A stretch of DNA of 16,606 nt from assembly GCA_024650095.1 (NCBI GenBank), contig JANKMV010000008.1, positions 1 to 16,606 on the forward strand. The letters run 5' to 3'. The stretch is from Bacillota bacterium. Lineage in GTDB: Bacteria; Bacillota; Dethiobacteria; Dethiobacterales; Dethiobacteraceae. The position numbers and the translations under genes were made by a program. Below the pieces are notes generated by a model. That model saw only the letters and a program-made list of their open reading frames with translations. It did no database searches and was not told where the DNA came from. This document shows, piece after piece, positions 6,841 to 16,274 of the stretch (positions within the stretch are counted from its first letter, which is position 1; the number at the start of each line of letters is the position of its first letter).

Positions 6841-8172
6841 TTATTTTACAAAGTTTTCTTTGGCGAACTTACTGATACCGGAAGCCTCTCGTGGGCCAAC
6901 CAACACTTTCCAACCCGTTGCTTCTGCAGTGCTCCCTGAGAGAACGGCTACATAGCCAGGGAGAACCAATGTTTTATGATTTACTTTTGCTTCCATATCA
7001 TTGGCTACAAGTGCCTTCGCAATAGCCTCCCCTGTCAGCTTTCCAGCGGCCCAGGAGGTTAAAACCGAGATTCCATCCGTGTTGATAGGCACAATATAGG
7101 CAGGCACTTTACTGCTTTCCACTTCACCCTCGACTATATAGTACGTGAGCGAGAAATTGGTGGTGATATAAACCGGAGAGTCCGGTGTCACATCGCCAAT
7201 GGCCACAGCTTTAGCCTCCACCTGAATGGGTTTTTGCGGATCTGTATAGAGATTTTGCCGCCATGATAGAATAGGTAAAATCTCTTCTTTTTTACTTGCT
7301 TTGACCACGACTAACCCAGCATATTTAGCAACATACACATTGGCTTGCACAACTTCCTCTAATGCATCTGTTTTACTGGTAAACGCCATGGCAGGATACC
7401 CAAAGGAACGGAAGCGTTTACGCACAGCTAAGCGGCGAATCTGAGTGAGATCCGCTAGCACTTGCGACGTCTCACGACTACCGCTATCTAGCACCAATTC
7501 TTTATAGCCAAGCTTTGTAATTTTGTCAACCAGCTCAGCTAAATTAGCCAAGCCATTCCCTTTCACAGCGAGGGGGCACGCTACCTTTTGCGCAAGGGCA
7601 GTCATAGCTTCATAGTTATCATTGGTGGCTGCATATAGTAAGGGCTTGCGTGACGCCACAGCAGTGGCCGCCGCGTCCATGATAGCGACATCTTCACAAA
7701 TCAACATAAACGATTTATCGGTATTAGCAGCAACTAATTCGGCAGCCGCTGAAAAAGTGGCCGCATCATTAGACGAGCATTGCAAAGCCACCATATCGGT
7801 CACAAAGTGTAGACCAACCCGATCAAACTCCAATTCATTAAATGAAGCCACGCGTGCAGCAATGTCTTCTGTATCCTCCACCAGCACAGCAATGGCTGTA
7901 GGATGGAAGAAACGCTTATCATGACGGAATAGTTCGGTTTCATCACCCAATTCAAGCTCGGATATAGCGGAGCCAATCTTCACCAGCTTAATTGGAGGGG
8001 CTGCTGCTGCACCCAGCGCATCCTTGGCTTCTTCCGAAACATGAGGACACTTATCTAATGATGTTTTTCCGGCAGCTAGTGCCATGGCAAAAGCCAAGCA
8101 TGTAGGGTTACCACAGTCTTTGCAGTTCGTTTTTGGCAGTTGCTTAAAAATCTGAAGACCTGTTAATGCCAT
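6841..8172 (-). CDS. acsC: Corrinoid iron-sulfur protein large (gamma) subunit, AcsC
   Basis: AcsC, with AcsD, forms the corrinoid iron-sulfur protein that accepts the methyl group from methyltetrahydrofolate (via AcsE) and delivers it to the A-cluster of acetyl-CoA synthase. The 443-aa length matches characterised AcsC (about 446 aa). The N-terminal four-Cys domain (Cys17, Cys20, Cys25, Cys42, in NCKDCGNPTCLAFAMALAAG) binds the [4Fe-4S] cluster used for reductive activation. A TIM-barrel region follows, then a C-terminal corrinoid-binding domain ending in a VLPGYVAVLSG-type segment. The ATG at 8172 is preceded by AAAGGAG at 8 nt. It lies 112 nt after acsB, with a stable hairpin in the gap, and 35 nt before acsV. 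The partner gene acsD is not in this window. Confidence 0.97.
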   Translation of the reverse strand: MALTGLQIFKQLPKTNCKDCGNPTCLAFAMALAAGKTSLDKCPHVSEEAKDALGAAAAPPIKLVKIGSAISELELGDETELFRHDKRFFHPTAIAVLVEDTEDIAARVASFNELEFDRVGLHFVTDMVALQCSSNDAATFSAAAELVAANTDKSFMLICEDVAIMDAAATAVASRKPLLYAATNDNYEAMTALAQKVACPLAVKGNGLANLAELVDKITKLGYKELVLDSGSRETSQVLADLTQIRRLAVRKRFRSFGYPAMAFTSKTDALEEVVQANVYVAKYAGLVVVKASKKEEILPILSWRQNLYTDPQKPIQVEAKAVAIGDVTPDSPVYITTNFSLTYYIVEGEVESSKVPAYIVPINTDGISVLTSWAAGKLTGEAIAKALVANDMEAKVNHKTLVLPGYVAVLSGSTAEATGWKVLVGPREASGISKFAKENFVK

Positions 8173-8246
8173 AATTTCGACTCCTTTCTTTTACTAAATA
8201 ATATCGGAAGAAAATTTCACTCGGAAAGCTAGAAACAAGAAGGTAG

Positions 8247-8280
8247 GCAGGTTGGCATAGCGCGCAACCTGCCAACCTGC
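8247..8280 (-). other. Stem-loop between acsB and acsC
   Basis: GCAGGTTGGCA and TGCCAACCTGC form a perfect 11-bp stem with a 12-nt loop, starting 4 nt after the acsB stop codon. There is no T run after it on the minus strand, so it is not a standard terminator. It is more likely an RNA stability or processing element, or a partial attenuator that sets the ratio of AcsAB to AcsCD. Confidence 0.6.
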
Positions 8281-8284
8281 TATA

Positions 8285-10468
8285 TTACATTAAGGGATCC
8301 ATAGTTAAAGCGGGGTGTCCTTTTTCTTCTAAAAAGGGAAGAATTTCATCAGCGGTGGTACCCACCGTTTCATCAGCGATTTTTTCAACAAAATCAGCAC
8401 CTAGGCCCGCTTCTTCTGCACAACGACGCAAATCATCACCGAAGTAATCTTTGAGTTCCTTGGGCATCCAGACGACACGGCCAATACCGCCATCCGCTTG
8501 AATGAACTTACGAGAAAGCATGTAGGTACGCCCAACCCCCATGAAACCAGGGGCTTGCACACCACCACCCACTGCGCCAGCTAATGTGGAGAACGTCATG
8601 CCACAAGGTGTATCACCTGAATGCTCTCGTGTGGTTACCATCAGTCCATTTGCTTCGGGAACAATGGCTAAAATAGCTTCGAAACAACCACAGGATGTCA
8701 TGGGCTGATCCATGAGCGTATATAAGTTAACTTCCTCTACGCTACGATTAGAGGCAGCGTAAACATATTCGTTAACAGAAGACCACATTCCTTTTTCTTC
8801 GTCAATGGGGCCCTCTTTAATAATGGGGCGATTAGGACCGTTGGGGTCAATTTCAAAGGAAGCTTTCGCGTCTAGCCAACTTACTGCACCACAGAGGCCA
8901 ACACGCTCTGGAGAGACGACGCAGACGTGATTTGGCGCAAAAGATTGACAGAGAATACAAGAATAGAATTCTTCTACCGATTCATCCGTCAGCCCCTTAA
9001 GGCGGGCATCACGAGTTGTATACGTGCCTCGTGCAACCTGTAAGGACTCATCAACTTTCTCTTGCTCGGTAAGAATTGTAACTTCCACGCGGTCCACAAT
9101 GGCAGGGAATTCATCCTTGAATTTGGCAATTAACAGCTCACCATAGTGCTTAAACTTAAACCCTTTTGCCACCGCTTCTTTGGAAATACGGAGCCAGCAC
9201 AAGTCACGTTGAGCCACATGCCAGAGACCTTCTCCATAATTAATAAAGTAGTGAATACGACGCTCTAGCACACTTTCAAAGTCATCCTGCATTTTGCGTC
9301 CGTAGATTTTCACCATAATGCCAAGGGGTAAACGGTCACCTTCCTTGAAGTGATCAATTTCCGGACCGATAACGGTTACTTTACCATCCTCAATTTCATC
9401 TTCACCGACCATTTCTACCAACTCAAAAGCTGTGGAACGTCCACCGCCCATTTCTACATACATGTCACCTTTACGGATGGTTTCACCCTCAAAGGCCGGG
9501 CCAATGGTAATGGGTACAGGAATATCAAGGATCTTCATTTTAATGCCACGCAATTCCATGCAATATTTAACAATGGTATCATAATCTGTATGCGAGACAT
9601 ACCAATCAGCAATTTCTTCCTCTAGTTGAGTATCACAGATCACCGGGAAGCCAAGGAAGATAGCCGCAAAATGTGCAGCTGTCTGTACTTCATCAACTTC
9701 TCCGAGCTGAAGGACAAAAGCGCGTACACGACGCTGTTGATAATCGCGATGCTCTTCACGTAAGCCAGGTGCAATTCCGCCGAAAGCCATCCCCGCACGC
9801 AGTGCATAGTTCACAGCATGAATAACTTGGGTAAAGTTGCCCAACGGAAAAGCAATATAGTCTACTCCTAATTTCATGTTTTGCTCAAGGAGTTGTTCAA
9901 TTACTTCATTGACCAAGAAAATCATCATACCCTTAGCTTGCAGTTCCTGCACAATCTTAGCAGCGTCTGCGCTGGTACGGGCTTTCCCCATGATGACGGC
10001 TTGACCGGGGATGGTCCAGTCCACGAGTTGGATGCCAAACTTACGCAAGATTGGATCGGATAAATAACCCGTCCATGGTTGCACATGGGGCTTTGCACCA
10101 TTGATATAGCGAAGTACTTCAATGATTTCTGCGGCATACGCCGTTGATTCACCCCATAAACGGGCGTTTTCAAAACTCATTGTACTTTTAATTTGATGGC
10201 GCATTCTGTTTAAAATAGGGGGTAACTCACCCAACTTTGTCACTTTCTCCCCGGAGAGACTACTTATAACTGGCAAATAATAGGCCGTGTCAGGATACCC
10301 CACGGCTTGGTTAGGGCCGTACTTGCGAATTGCCTGTGATAATAGTGTTTCTGCATAACTAGTGGCGATAATGGCACCATTATATGCGCTTTGGAACAAT
10401 TTGGTCGGTGCTTTTGCTCCCTCAGGTATGGCACCTGCGTAAATTTCATCAAAAGCTGTTGTAGACAT
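8285..10468 (-). CDS. acsB: CO dehydrogenase/acetyl-CoA synthase alpha subunit (acetyl-CoA synthase), AcsB
   Basis: AcsB condenses CO (channelled from AcsA), a methyl group from AcsC-AcsD and CoA into acetyl-CoA at the Ni-Ni-[4Fe-4S] A-cluster. The product is 727 aa against 729 in Moorella, and it can be aligned along its length from memory of that protein. A-cluster ligands are all present: Cys504, Cys507, Cys516 and Cys526 (in CILCQSFAPNHVC and VGLCGAVSW), and the distal-nickel motif Cys593-Gly-Cys595 (TSCGCFEAI). Each lies two residues before its Moorella counterpart. It ends with GHPALTMDPLM, the typical C-terminus. The ATG at 10468 has GGGAGG 7 nt upstream. It lies 32 nt after acsA, consistent with co-transcription and equal expression of the two subunits of the alpha2beta2 complex. 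Confidence 0.99.
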   Translation of the reverse strand: MSTTAFDEIYAGAIPEGAKAPTKLFQSAYNGAIIATSYAETLLSQAIRKYGPNQAVGYPDTAYYLPVISSLSGEKVTKLGELPPILNRMRHQIKSTMSFENARLWGESTAYAAEIIEVLRYINGAKPHVQPWTGYLSDPILRKFGIQLVDWTIPGQAVIMGKARTSADAAKIVQELQAKGMMIFLVNEVIEQLLEQNMKLGVDYIAFPLGNFTQVIHAVNYALRAGMAFGGIAPGLREEHRDYQQRRVRAFVLQLGEVDEVQTAAHFAAIFLGFPVICDTQLEEEIADWYVSHTDYDTIVKYCMELRGIKMKILDIPVPITIGPAFEGETIRKGDMYVEMGGGRSTAFELVEMVGEDEIEDGKVTVIGPEIDHFKEGDRLPLGIMVKIYGRKMQDDFESVLERRIHYFINYGEGLWHVAQRDLCWLRISKEAVAKGFKFKHYGELLIAKFKDEFPAIVDRVEVTILTEQEKVDESLQVARGTYTTRDARLKGLTDESVEEFYSCILCQSFAPNHVCVVSPERVGLCGAVSWLDAKASFEIDPNGPNRPIIKEGPIDEEKGMWSSVNEYVYAASNRSVEEVNLYTLMDQPMTSCGCFEAILAIVPEANGLMVTTREHSGDTPCGMTFSTLAGAVGGGVQAPGFMGVGRTYMLSRKFIQADGGIGRVVWMPKELKDYFGDDLRRCAEEAGLGADFVEKIADETVGTTADEILPFLEEKGHPALTMDPLM

Positions 10469-10500
10469 GCTCTTTCCTCCCTTTCACGTAAATTTCCACT

Positions 10501-12471
10501 TTACCAGGCTGTGGAAGCCGTTACACCGAATTTTTCTGCGGTCTGCTCATGCACCTTTAGCTTCCAGCTACGATAATCAAGCGCTTCTAGAAGCTTTTGC
10601 GCTGCAAGTTGCGGGTCAGTTTCCCACATAAAGTAGCCACCATAAACGTCATGTGCGATCTGGAGCGCAACACCGTTTACCAATTCACTACCTGTAACGG
10701 GTGGCACGACACCAACATGAACCGGAAGCCCCATGGCTACGTTCCAAGAACCGATGGCAATGGCCTTTTCACTCATGGCCTCAGGTGCACTGGCTGCGAA
10801 GGGAATCTTGGGAATATCAACGCCAAGATCATTGGCAATGGCCGTGGCTAGGTTTGTGCTACGTGAGTTATCTACGCAGGAACCCATATGGAAAATAAGT
10901 GGTAGCTTACCTTCTAGGTTATCTGCGTTAGCTTCGTTAAGGCGGTTAATAAAGGCTTTAAGGCCATCGCCTGCATACATATCAACGGCTTCGGAGGACA
11001 GTAGGCCTAACTTGGCATAAGAGCCTGCTGCACAACCCGTTGCCAGCAATAATACATCATTTTTGGCTAATTCTTGCGCTATTACGATATGACTTTCATC
11101 ATGTTTTACCTTTAAGTTATTACAACCACAAAGGAGAACTACACCACGAAGCTCGCCAGACTTTAGTGCATCCGTAAGCACTTTGATAGGTGCTTCTGGG
11201 TTAATGGCACTAAAGAGCTCATATAAGGCTTCTTGGCTAAACCCAGCCACTACTTTGTTTTTAATATCCGGGATTGAACACTCACTCCCGACACGTTCTC
11301 TAAAACCATCAATACCAATACGGATAACATCCTTAGCTTGCTCCAATGCATTTTCTTCACTGTTGAAGTCGATATGATGTGCACCCGGAATTTTTGCGTT
11401 TTCTGAGGTTGTTACAATTCTGGTATTGTAACATTCCGCAGCCGTTTGAATACCAGGCATAATGCACTGCAAATCTACGACCATAGCATCAATGGCACCC
11501 GTCATAATGGGCAACTCCTGTGACATAAAGTTCGTAACAGGGGGTACTCCTTGACGCATGAGCACTTCATTACCAGTACAACAAATTCCCATTAACTGAA
11601 TTCCTTCAGCACCGGCCTCTTTGGCTTCGTCATCTAACTCTCGAGCTGCCAATACAATCATTTCTGAAAGCAAAGGATTGTGCCCATGAACTGCGATATT
11701 AACCTTTGTGGGATTAATCACACCCATGTTAGCCTCAGTATATACAGGTTTGGGTACACCGAAGAGAATATCCGACATATCTGTACCGATATGCATACCT
11801 GTATAATCCGCTAACGATGTTGCTAATGCTTTAAAGATTAAGTTAACTGGATCTGCATCCATGCCTACGTGTGTTTGGGCCGTTGCACTAGCAATGGCTT
11901 CGAAGACACTGGTGGGCATAATATTACAGTCATTAAATTTTTCTACACGACCTGGAGTAACCGTTTTTTCAATCCATTTTACTTTTCCACTACCCATGCG
12001 AGTGAAGTCTTCCATAGCAAGCGCAACAACATCCGCAAGAATTTCCATGTCAGCGCGCCCTACAATGGGGATTTCAAAGCGCTCCGCCACAGCATGTAGT
12101 TTCTCAGAACTTTTGATGCTATAATCGGGTGCATGGCCTTCAAGCAATGCTTTCAGTGTAAGCAAAATATGTTTTGCGTGATCAGAATGTGCTGATGCTC
12201 CACCCGTAACAGATCGAACAAGATTTCGAGCTACAATGGTGTACGCCGTGGCACCACAAACGCCTCTAGGTGCTTTAGGTGTAATACGACATGGCCCCTG
12301 GATACAAATGCGACAACAAATTCCCGTATCACCAAATTTACACTGGGGTTGCTGCGCCAGATAGCGATCATACGCTGTGTCAACTGGAAGTTCTCTAGCA
12401 AGAATATCCAGGACAGCCGGGTCAATTGCACGGTTGCGATCGACTTGTTTTTTCTTTTTAATATCAGTCAT
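10501..12471 (-). CDS. acsA: Anaerobic Ni-Fe carbon monoxide dehydrogenase, beta subunit of CODH/ACS (AcsA)
   Basis: AcsA interconverts CO2 and CO at the Ni-4Fe-4S C-cluster and feeds CO through an internal tunnel to AcsB. From the ATG at 12471 the protein is 656 aa. GGGAGG lies 12 nt upstream; a GTG three codons earlier (12480) is possible but only 3 nt from that site. D-cluster Cys44 and Cys52, then B-cluster Cys53, Cys56, Cys61 and Cys72 are present. C-cluster ligands are the HGH motif (262-264), Cys298 (GICCTGNE), Cys336 (DLQC), Cys448 (CGCNN), Cys480 (TGCAAG) and Cys532 (HMGSCVDN). The spacing Cys61-x10-Cys72 is three residues shorter than I recall for Moorella AcsA. The QQPQCKFGDTGICCRIC start and the acsB neighbour mark it as the ACS-associated form rather than a monofunctional CooS. 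Confidence 0.98.
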   Translation of the reverse strand: MTDIKKKKQVDRNRAIDPAVLDILARELPVDTAYDRYLAQQPQCKFGDTGICCRICIQGPCRITPKAPRGVCGATAYTIVARNLVRSVTGGASAHSDHAKHILLTLKALLEGHAPDYSIKSSEKLHAVAERFEIPIVGRADMEILADVVALAMEDFTRMGSGKVKWIEKTVTPGRVEKFNDCNIMPTSVFEAIASATAQTHVGMDADPVNLIFKALATSLADYTGMHIGTDMSDILFGVPKPVYTEANMGVINPTKVNIAVHGHNPLLSEMIVLAARELDDEAKEAGAEGIQLMGICCTGNEVLMRQGVPPVTNFMSQELPIMTGAIDAMVVDLQCIMPGIQTAAECYNTRIVTTSENAKIPGAHHIDFNSEENALEQAKDVIRIGIDGFRERVGSECSIPDIKNKVVAGFSQEALYELFSAINPEAPIKVLTDALKSGELRGVVLLCGCNNLKVKHDESHIVIAQELAKNDVLLLATGCAAGSYAKLGLLSSEAVDMYAGDGLKAFINRLNEANADNLEGKLPLIFHMGSCVDNSRSTNLATAIANDLGVDIPKIPFAASAPEAMSEKAIAIGSWNVAMGLPVHVGVVPPVTGSELVNGVALQIAHDVYGGYFMWETDPQLAAQKLLEALDYRSWKLKVHEQTAEKFGVTASTAW

Positions 12472-12511
12472 ACGTTTCACTAGCCTCCCTTAAAGAATGT
12501 GCGTAACTAAT

Positions 12512-12533
12512 CTATTAGCCCACTGGCTGATAG
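12512..12533 (-). other. Small stem-loop between cooC and acsA
   Basis: On the minus strand CTAT-c-AGCC pairs with GGCT-a-ATAG around an AGTG loop: 8 bp with one internal mismatch. It lies in the 70-nt cooC-acsA gap, with no T run. It may separate expression of the accessory factor from the structural subunits. Confidence 0.35.
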
Positions 12534-12541
12534 TCAAACCC

Positions 12542-13321
12542 CTACTGTTTGTCTTTCACTTTCACCTCCTGTATAATCTCATCTAGAATTGTATCAACAC
12601 CAGACATAATGCCAGAACCTAAGAGTAATCCACTTTCTTCGGCCATAGCATTTTCTAAAACATCTTCATCAAAGGGGATCATGGGCAAAAGCTCTGCCTC
12701 TGTAAACTGCGAACGAATGAATGCTTTTTCCTTATCCGTACGCACCTTATTTGCTAAAATCTTTACCTGCTTAATCCCTAACTCTGTGGCAAGCTGCCCA
12801 ACCACCTTCGCTGTATTCACAGAGACACGAGTGGGTTCGGTGACGATAATTATCATATCGACACCACGCGAGGTTCCACGTGTTAAATGCTCAATTCCAG
12901 CACTCATATCCATAATAACTACATCGTCTTTATCTAGAAGCAAACTGCTTAAAACCGCATACAGAAAAGTGTTCTCCTTACAATAACAAGCTGTACCCCC
13001 TTGCTTGACAGCTCCCATGCGTAAGAACTTAATTCTCTCCTGTTTAATTGTGAATTCATCAATTAAATCATCCACCTTAGGATTCAAGGTAAATAAAGCG
13101 CCACTACCACCTGATCGCTCATCTACGATGGCTTTCATTTCAATCACCGGTCGGAGATTCTCTAACGCTTCTGTAGCTAAGCCTAAAGTAGCACCAAGGC
13201 TTACATCTGGATCCGCATCTACTGCATACACGTTGTAATTTCGGGCAGCAAATGCACGAATGAGGTTCGCTGCAAATGTTGTCTTGCCGACACCGCCCTT
13301 GCCTGATATCGCGATCTTCAT
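12542..13321 (-). CDS. cooC: CODH nickel-insertion ATPase CooC (AcsF-like)
   Basis: CooC is a MinD/SIMIBI-class ATPase that dimerises, binds nickel and helps mature the CODH C-cluster. The ATG at 13321 is chosen because GGAGG lies 8 nt upstream (13330-13334); a GTG at 13330 overlaps that site. The product is 259 aa. Residues 7-15 are the deviant Walker A GKGGVGKTT with the signature Lys8. DADPD (36-40) is the switch region. Cys112-Tyr-Cys114 is the CxC motif shown in Carboxydothermus CooC1 to bind Ni(II) at the dimer interface, at the same residue numbers. DVVIMDMSAGIEHL carries the Walker B. It is the first gene of the acs block and lies just before acsA. It could equally be named acsF; the two names cover related proteins. 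Confidence 0.96.
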   Translation of the reverse strand: MKIAISGKGGVGKTTFAANLIRAFAARNYNVYAVDADPDVSLGATLGLATEALENLRPVIEMKAIVDERSGGSGALFTLNPKVDDLIDEFTIKQERIKFLRMGAVKQGGTACYCKENTFLYAVLSSLLLDKDDVVIMDMSAGIEHLTRGTSRGVDMIIIVTEPTRVSVNTAKVVGQLATELGIKQVKILANKVRTDKEKAFIRSQFTEAELLPMIPFDEDVLENAMAEESGLLLGSGIMSGVDTILDEIIQEVKVKDKQ

Positions 13322-13433
13322 GGTTCTCACCTCCTTTTAGGCATTCCAACTACTTACTCCTTATAGATGTTTTCTCTACATTCGACGGATAACAACAGAA
13401 TCCCTTTAGTCAGAAAATTATCAATTTTAATAG

Positions 13434-13466
13434 AAAAAAAGAACCATCATTCTTCAAACGATGATT
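13434..13466 (-). terminator. Intrinsic terminator/attenuator in the acs operon leader
   Basis: On the minus strand AATCATCGTT pairs with AATGATGGTT over 10 bp (two G-T wobbles) around a 5-nt TGAAG loop, then C and seven T residues (13440-13434). It is 113 nt upstream of the cooC start. The stem is AT-rich, so strength may be moderate. It could end a small transcript from 13470-13756 or attenuate the acs operon. Confidence 0.6.
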
Positions 13467-13536
13467 ACAGTCGCCCTTTTGCCCTTTGTTGCTCTAAAAT
13501 TTCGTGTAATTATAATACGCCGACACTGTTCCATTA

Positions 13537-13680
13537 TCACACATTCATATTGCAGTTGGATGTCATAATTACGTCTAATTTGTGAACGGAACAAAAAAGG
13601 GGACCATCTAATCGAATTAGGCTACCTATATGGAAAGAATAAGACGAATAATCATCTTTTTCTAGCTCATTAGGGTACAT
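13537..13680 (-). CDS. Possible small ORF in the acs leader, 47 aa, unrecognised
   Basis: ATG at 13680 to TGA at 13539-13537 gives a peptide beginning MYPNELEKDDYSSYSFHIGS, acidic at first and ending in TSNCNMNV. AGGTGA lies 12 nt upstream, a rather long spacing. It is bounded by the clpC terminator on one side and the terminator at 13434-13466 on the other, which is what a short independent gene would show. Another frame in the same stretch is also open, so chance is a real alternative. I recognise no family. Confidence 0.2.
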   Translation of the reverse strand: MYPNELEKDDYSSYSFHIGSLIRLDGPLFCSVHKLDVIMTSNCNMNV

Positions 13681-13756
13681 ATATTTTACTAGTCACCTAC
13701 ATATAAATGAGCTTTAGCGTTCGTAGCACAAAGCTAACGCATTTCCTTGCTGTAGC

Positions 13757-13783
13757 AAAAAGCAGCCCACCGAGGTGAGCTAC
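13757..13783 (-). terminator. Intrinsic terminator of the clpC operon
   Basis: On the minus strand GTAGCTCACC pairs with GGTGGGCTGC (10 bp, three G-T wobbles, 2-nt loop or a CTCG tetraloop), followed directly by TTTTT. It begins 22 nt after the clpC stop codon. Confidence 0.8.
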
Positions 13784-13804
13784 TCTTATGCCAATCATCT
13801 CCAT

Positions 13805-16264
13805 TTATTCTGTTGTGCTTGTAACATGTACTTCCCCTCTGCTAAAAACAAATTCATTGTCCTTGGTGTCGACGTGGATGATATCGTCGTGAGTAAATTC
13901 ACCCCGTAGCATCCGTTCAGATATATCATCTTCAATTCGGCGTTGAATAACACGCCGCAGGGGCCGCGCACCATAGTCTGGGTCATACCCTTCTTTGGCA
14001 AGCATCCTTTTTGCTTCCTCACTCACCTCAAGACCAATACCAAAATCAGATAAGCGATGATTTAATTCCTGTAGCATTAAAGTAACGATTTCCGACAAGT
14101 GCTCTTCTGCCAATGCATGGAAAACGATAACCTCATCAATGCGGTTCAAGAACTCTGGCCTAAACGTATGCTTTAACTCACCCATAATCTTATCCTTCAT
14201 ATCATCATAGGTTTTATCACGGTCGCCCGCTCTAAAGCCCATAGAAGACTGCTTTTTTAATTCACTGGCTCCGACGTTGGATGTCATGATAATCACGGCA
14301 TTACGGAAGTCAACTGTCCGGCCTTTGCCATCGGTTAAGCGTCCATCTTCAAGCACTTGTAACAGTACATTAAACACTTCTGGGTGCGCTTTTTCAATTT
14401 CATCAAAAAGTATAACTGAGTAGGGTTTGCGCCGCACCTTTTCTGTCAACTGACCCCCATCATCATAACCTACATATCCCGGAGGTGAACCAACTAAACG
14501 AGCAGTAGTATGCTTTTCCATATACTCAGACATATCCAACCGAATCATGGCATCTTCCTCACCAAAGAGGCTTTCGGCTAATGCCCGTGCTAATTCAGTT
14601 TTACCCACACCCGTGGGTCCGAGGAAGATAAAAGAACCAATGGGTCGCTTGGGATCCTTCAGGCCTGCGCGTGCTCTGCGAATGGCACGTGATACAGATT
14701 TAACCGCCTCAGCCTGCCCAATTACACGTTGATGCAAAACATTTTCCATATTCAGTAATCGTTGGGTTTCTTCTTCCGCTAGTTGCACAACGGGGACACC
14801 CGTCCACGATGAGACGATTTGCCCGATATCTTCGGCCATGACCGATTGCGTATCCTTTAACTGCCGCTGTTCCCATTCCTTCTTCAAATTCTGCAGTTCT
14901 TGCTTCAATTGTTGCTCCCGGTCACGAAGTTTAGCAGCCAATTCAAATTCTTGACTCTTAACGGCAGATTCCTTTTCCTGTCGCAGTGTTTCCAATTGTT
15001 CTTCACGCTGCTTGAGATCCGGAGGCGCCGTATGGGCCTTCATACGTACGCGGGAAGCAGCCTCATCAATCAAATCAATGGCTTTATCGGGTAAAAAACG
15101 ATCAGGAATGTAGCGGTCCGATAGGGTTACGGCAGCACTTAACGCTTCATCCGTAATTTTAACACCATGATGTGCCTCGTAACGATCACGTAAGCCTTTG
15201 AGGATATCCAGCGACTCATCCTTTGTGGGTTCTCCCACGGTAATTGGTTGGAATCGACGTTCTAAAGCAGGATCTCGTTCAATATGTTTACGGTATTCAT
15301 CGAGGGTAGTGGCACCAATAGCTTGCAATTCTCCTCTAGCTAATGCCGGCTTCAAAATGTTGGAAGCATCAATGGCTCCCTCCGCAGCTCCTGCACCTAT
15401 TAACGTATGCAATTCATCAATAAAGACAATTACATTACCTACGCTGCGTAATTCATCCATCAATTTTCGTAATCGTTCCTCAAATTCACCACGGTATTTA
15501 GTCCCAGCCACCACAGCCGCTAGCTCTAGTGTGACAACACGCTTGTCCTTTAAATTCTCCGGGACATTACCTTCAATTATATGTTGCGCCAAGCCCTCAG
15601 CGATGGCGGTCTTACCAACGCCTGGTTCGCCAATTAAGCAAGGGTTATTCTTTGTTCTGCGAGATAAAACTTGAATGACTCGTTCAATTTCTAAACCTCG
15701 CCCAATCACAGGATCCAGCTTACCTTCTTTTGCCATTTTAGTTAGATCACGCCCGAACTGATCGACGGTAGGTGTAGCCGTGTTCGTACTCTTGCCATTT
15801 TCATCTGCTTGTGATTCTTCTGATTCCCCTAGTAATGCCAACACCGATTTGCGTGCTCTCATAAGATCAACATCCAAATTAGAAAGGACTTGTGATGCAA
15901 TGCCCTCGCCTTCTCGCAAGAGCCCTAGTAACAGATGTTCTGTGCCCACATAATTATGACCCAGTCCCTGCCCCTCCTCAATAGCTAGTTCAATAACCTT
16001 TTTTGTACGAGGTGTATAATTTACACCTTGGGAAGGAGTTCGCTGTTCACCTTTGCCAATTAATTTCTCAATCTCTAATCGTACAGTTGCTAACTCCATC
16101 CCTAAGGAGAGAAGGACTTTGGCCGCAATACCGTCCCCTTCCCTAACTAACCCTAACAGAATATGTTCTGTTCCTACAAAACTATGGTTAAAACGTCTAG
16201 CTTCTTCCTGTGCCAGCACGAGAACTTTTTGCGCCCGCTCCGTAAATCGTCCAAACATAAACAT
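13805..16264 (-). CDS. clpC: ATP-dependent Clp protease ATP-binding subunit ClpC
   Basis: ClpC is the AAA+ unfoldase that feeds ClpP; in Firmicutes it degrades proteins marked with phospho-arginine by McsB and controls stress and developmental regulators. ATG at 16264 has GGAGG 6 nt upstream; another ATG one codon earlier is also possible. From 16264 the product is 819 aa. Two N-terminal repeats (about 4-70 and 80-145) are followed by AAA-1 with Walker A GEPGVGKT (212-219) and Walker B VIVFIDE, a UVR/M domain (about 417-455), AAA-2 with Walker A GPTGVGKT (549-556) and Walker B VILFDE, the GYVG pore loop, and SSMGFRAG, which carries the MGF form of the ClpP-docking loop. It is full length for ClpC. 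It starts 10 nt after mcsB, so the two are co-transcribed. Confidence 0.98.
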   Translation of the reverse strand: MFMFGRFTERAQKVLVLAQEEARRFNHSFVGTEHILLGLVREGDGIAAKVLLSLGMELATVRLEIEKLIGKGEQRTPSQGVNYTPRTKKVIELAIEEGQGLGHNYVGTEHLLLGLLREGEGIASQVLSNLDVDLMRARKSVLALLGESEESQADENGKSTNTATPTVDQFGRDLTKMAKEGKLDPVIGRGLEIERVIQVLSRRTKNNPCLIGEPGVGKTAIAEGLAQHIIEGNVPENLKDKRVVTLELAAVVAGTKYRGEFEERLRKLMDELRSVGNVIVFIDELHTLIGAGAAEGAIDASNILKPALARGELQAIGATTLDEYRKHIERDPALERRFQPITVGEPTKDESLDILKGLRDRYEAHHGVKITDEALSAAVTLSDRYIPDRFLPDKAIDLIDEAASRVRMKAHTAPPDLKQREEQLETLRQEKESAVKSQEFELAAKLRDREQQLKQELQNLKKEWEQRQLKDTQSVMAEDIGQIVSSWTGVPVVQLAEEETQRLLNMENVLHQRVIGQAEAVKSVSRAIRRARAGLKDPKRPIGSFIFLGPTGVGKTELARALAESLFGEEDAMIRLDMSEYMEKHTTARLVGSPPGYVGYDDGGQLTEKVRRKPYSVILFDEIEKAHPEVFNVLLQVLEDGRLTDGKGRTVDFRNAVIIMTSNVGASELKKQSSMGFRAGDRDKTYDDMKDKIMGELKHTFRPEFLNRIDEVIVFHALAEEHLSEIVTLMLQELNHRLSDFGIGLEVSEEAKRMLAKEGYDPDYGARPLRRVIQRRIEDDISERMLRGEFTHDDIIHVDTKDNEFVFSRGEVHVTSTTE

Positions 16265-16274
16265 CATATCCCTC

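Larger units (their letters stand above)
13331..13756. other. Leader/intergenic region upstream of the acs operon
   Basis: These 426 nt separate the clpC terminator from cooC. They contain an intrinsic terminator at 13434-13466 (minus strand), a TATAAT at 13514-13509 on the minus strand without a good -35, a short palindrome CTAAT-CGA-ATTAG at 13608-13620, and a possible 47-codon ORF. I see no cobalamin riboswitch box, T-box, or clean CRP/CooA-type TGTGA-N6-TCACA site. No convincing promoter lies between the internal terminator and cooC, so operon transcripts may have to read through it. Confidence 0.5.

Noticed and set aside
9350..9625. Plus-strand frames antisense to acsB, acsA, acsC, acsV and clpC
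   Set aside because: They are antisense shadows of strongly supported genes, without ribosome binding sites or recognisable domains.
13331..13756. Cobalamin riboswitch, T-box, or CRP/CooA-type operator for the acs operon
   Set aside because: No B12 box, T-box sequence or symmetrical TGTGA-N6-TCACA-like site is present. A TGTGA near 13536-13542 has no matching half-site.
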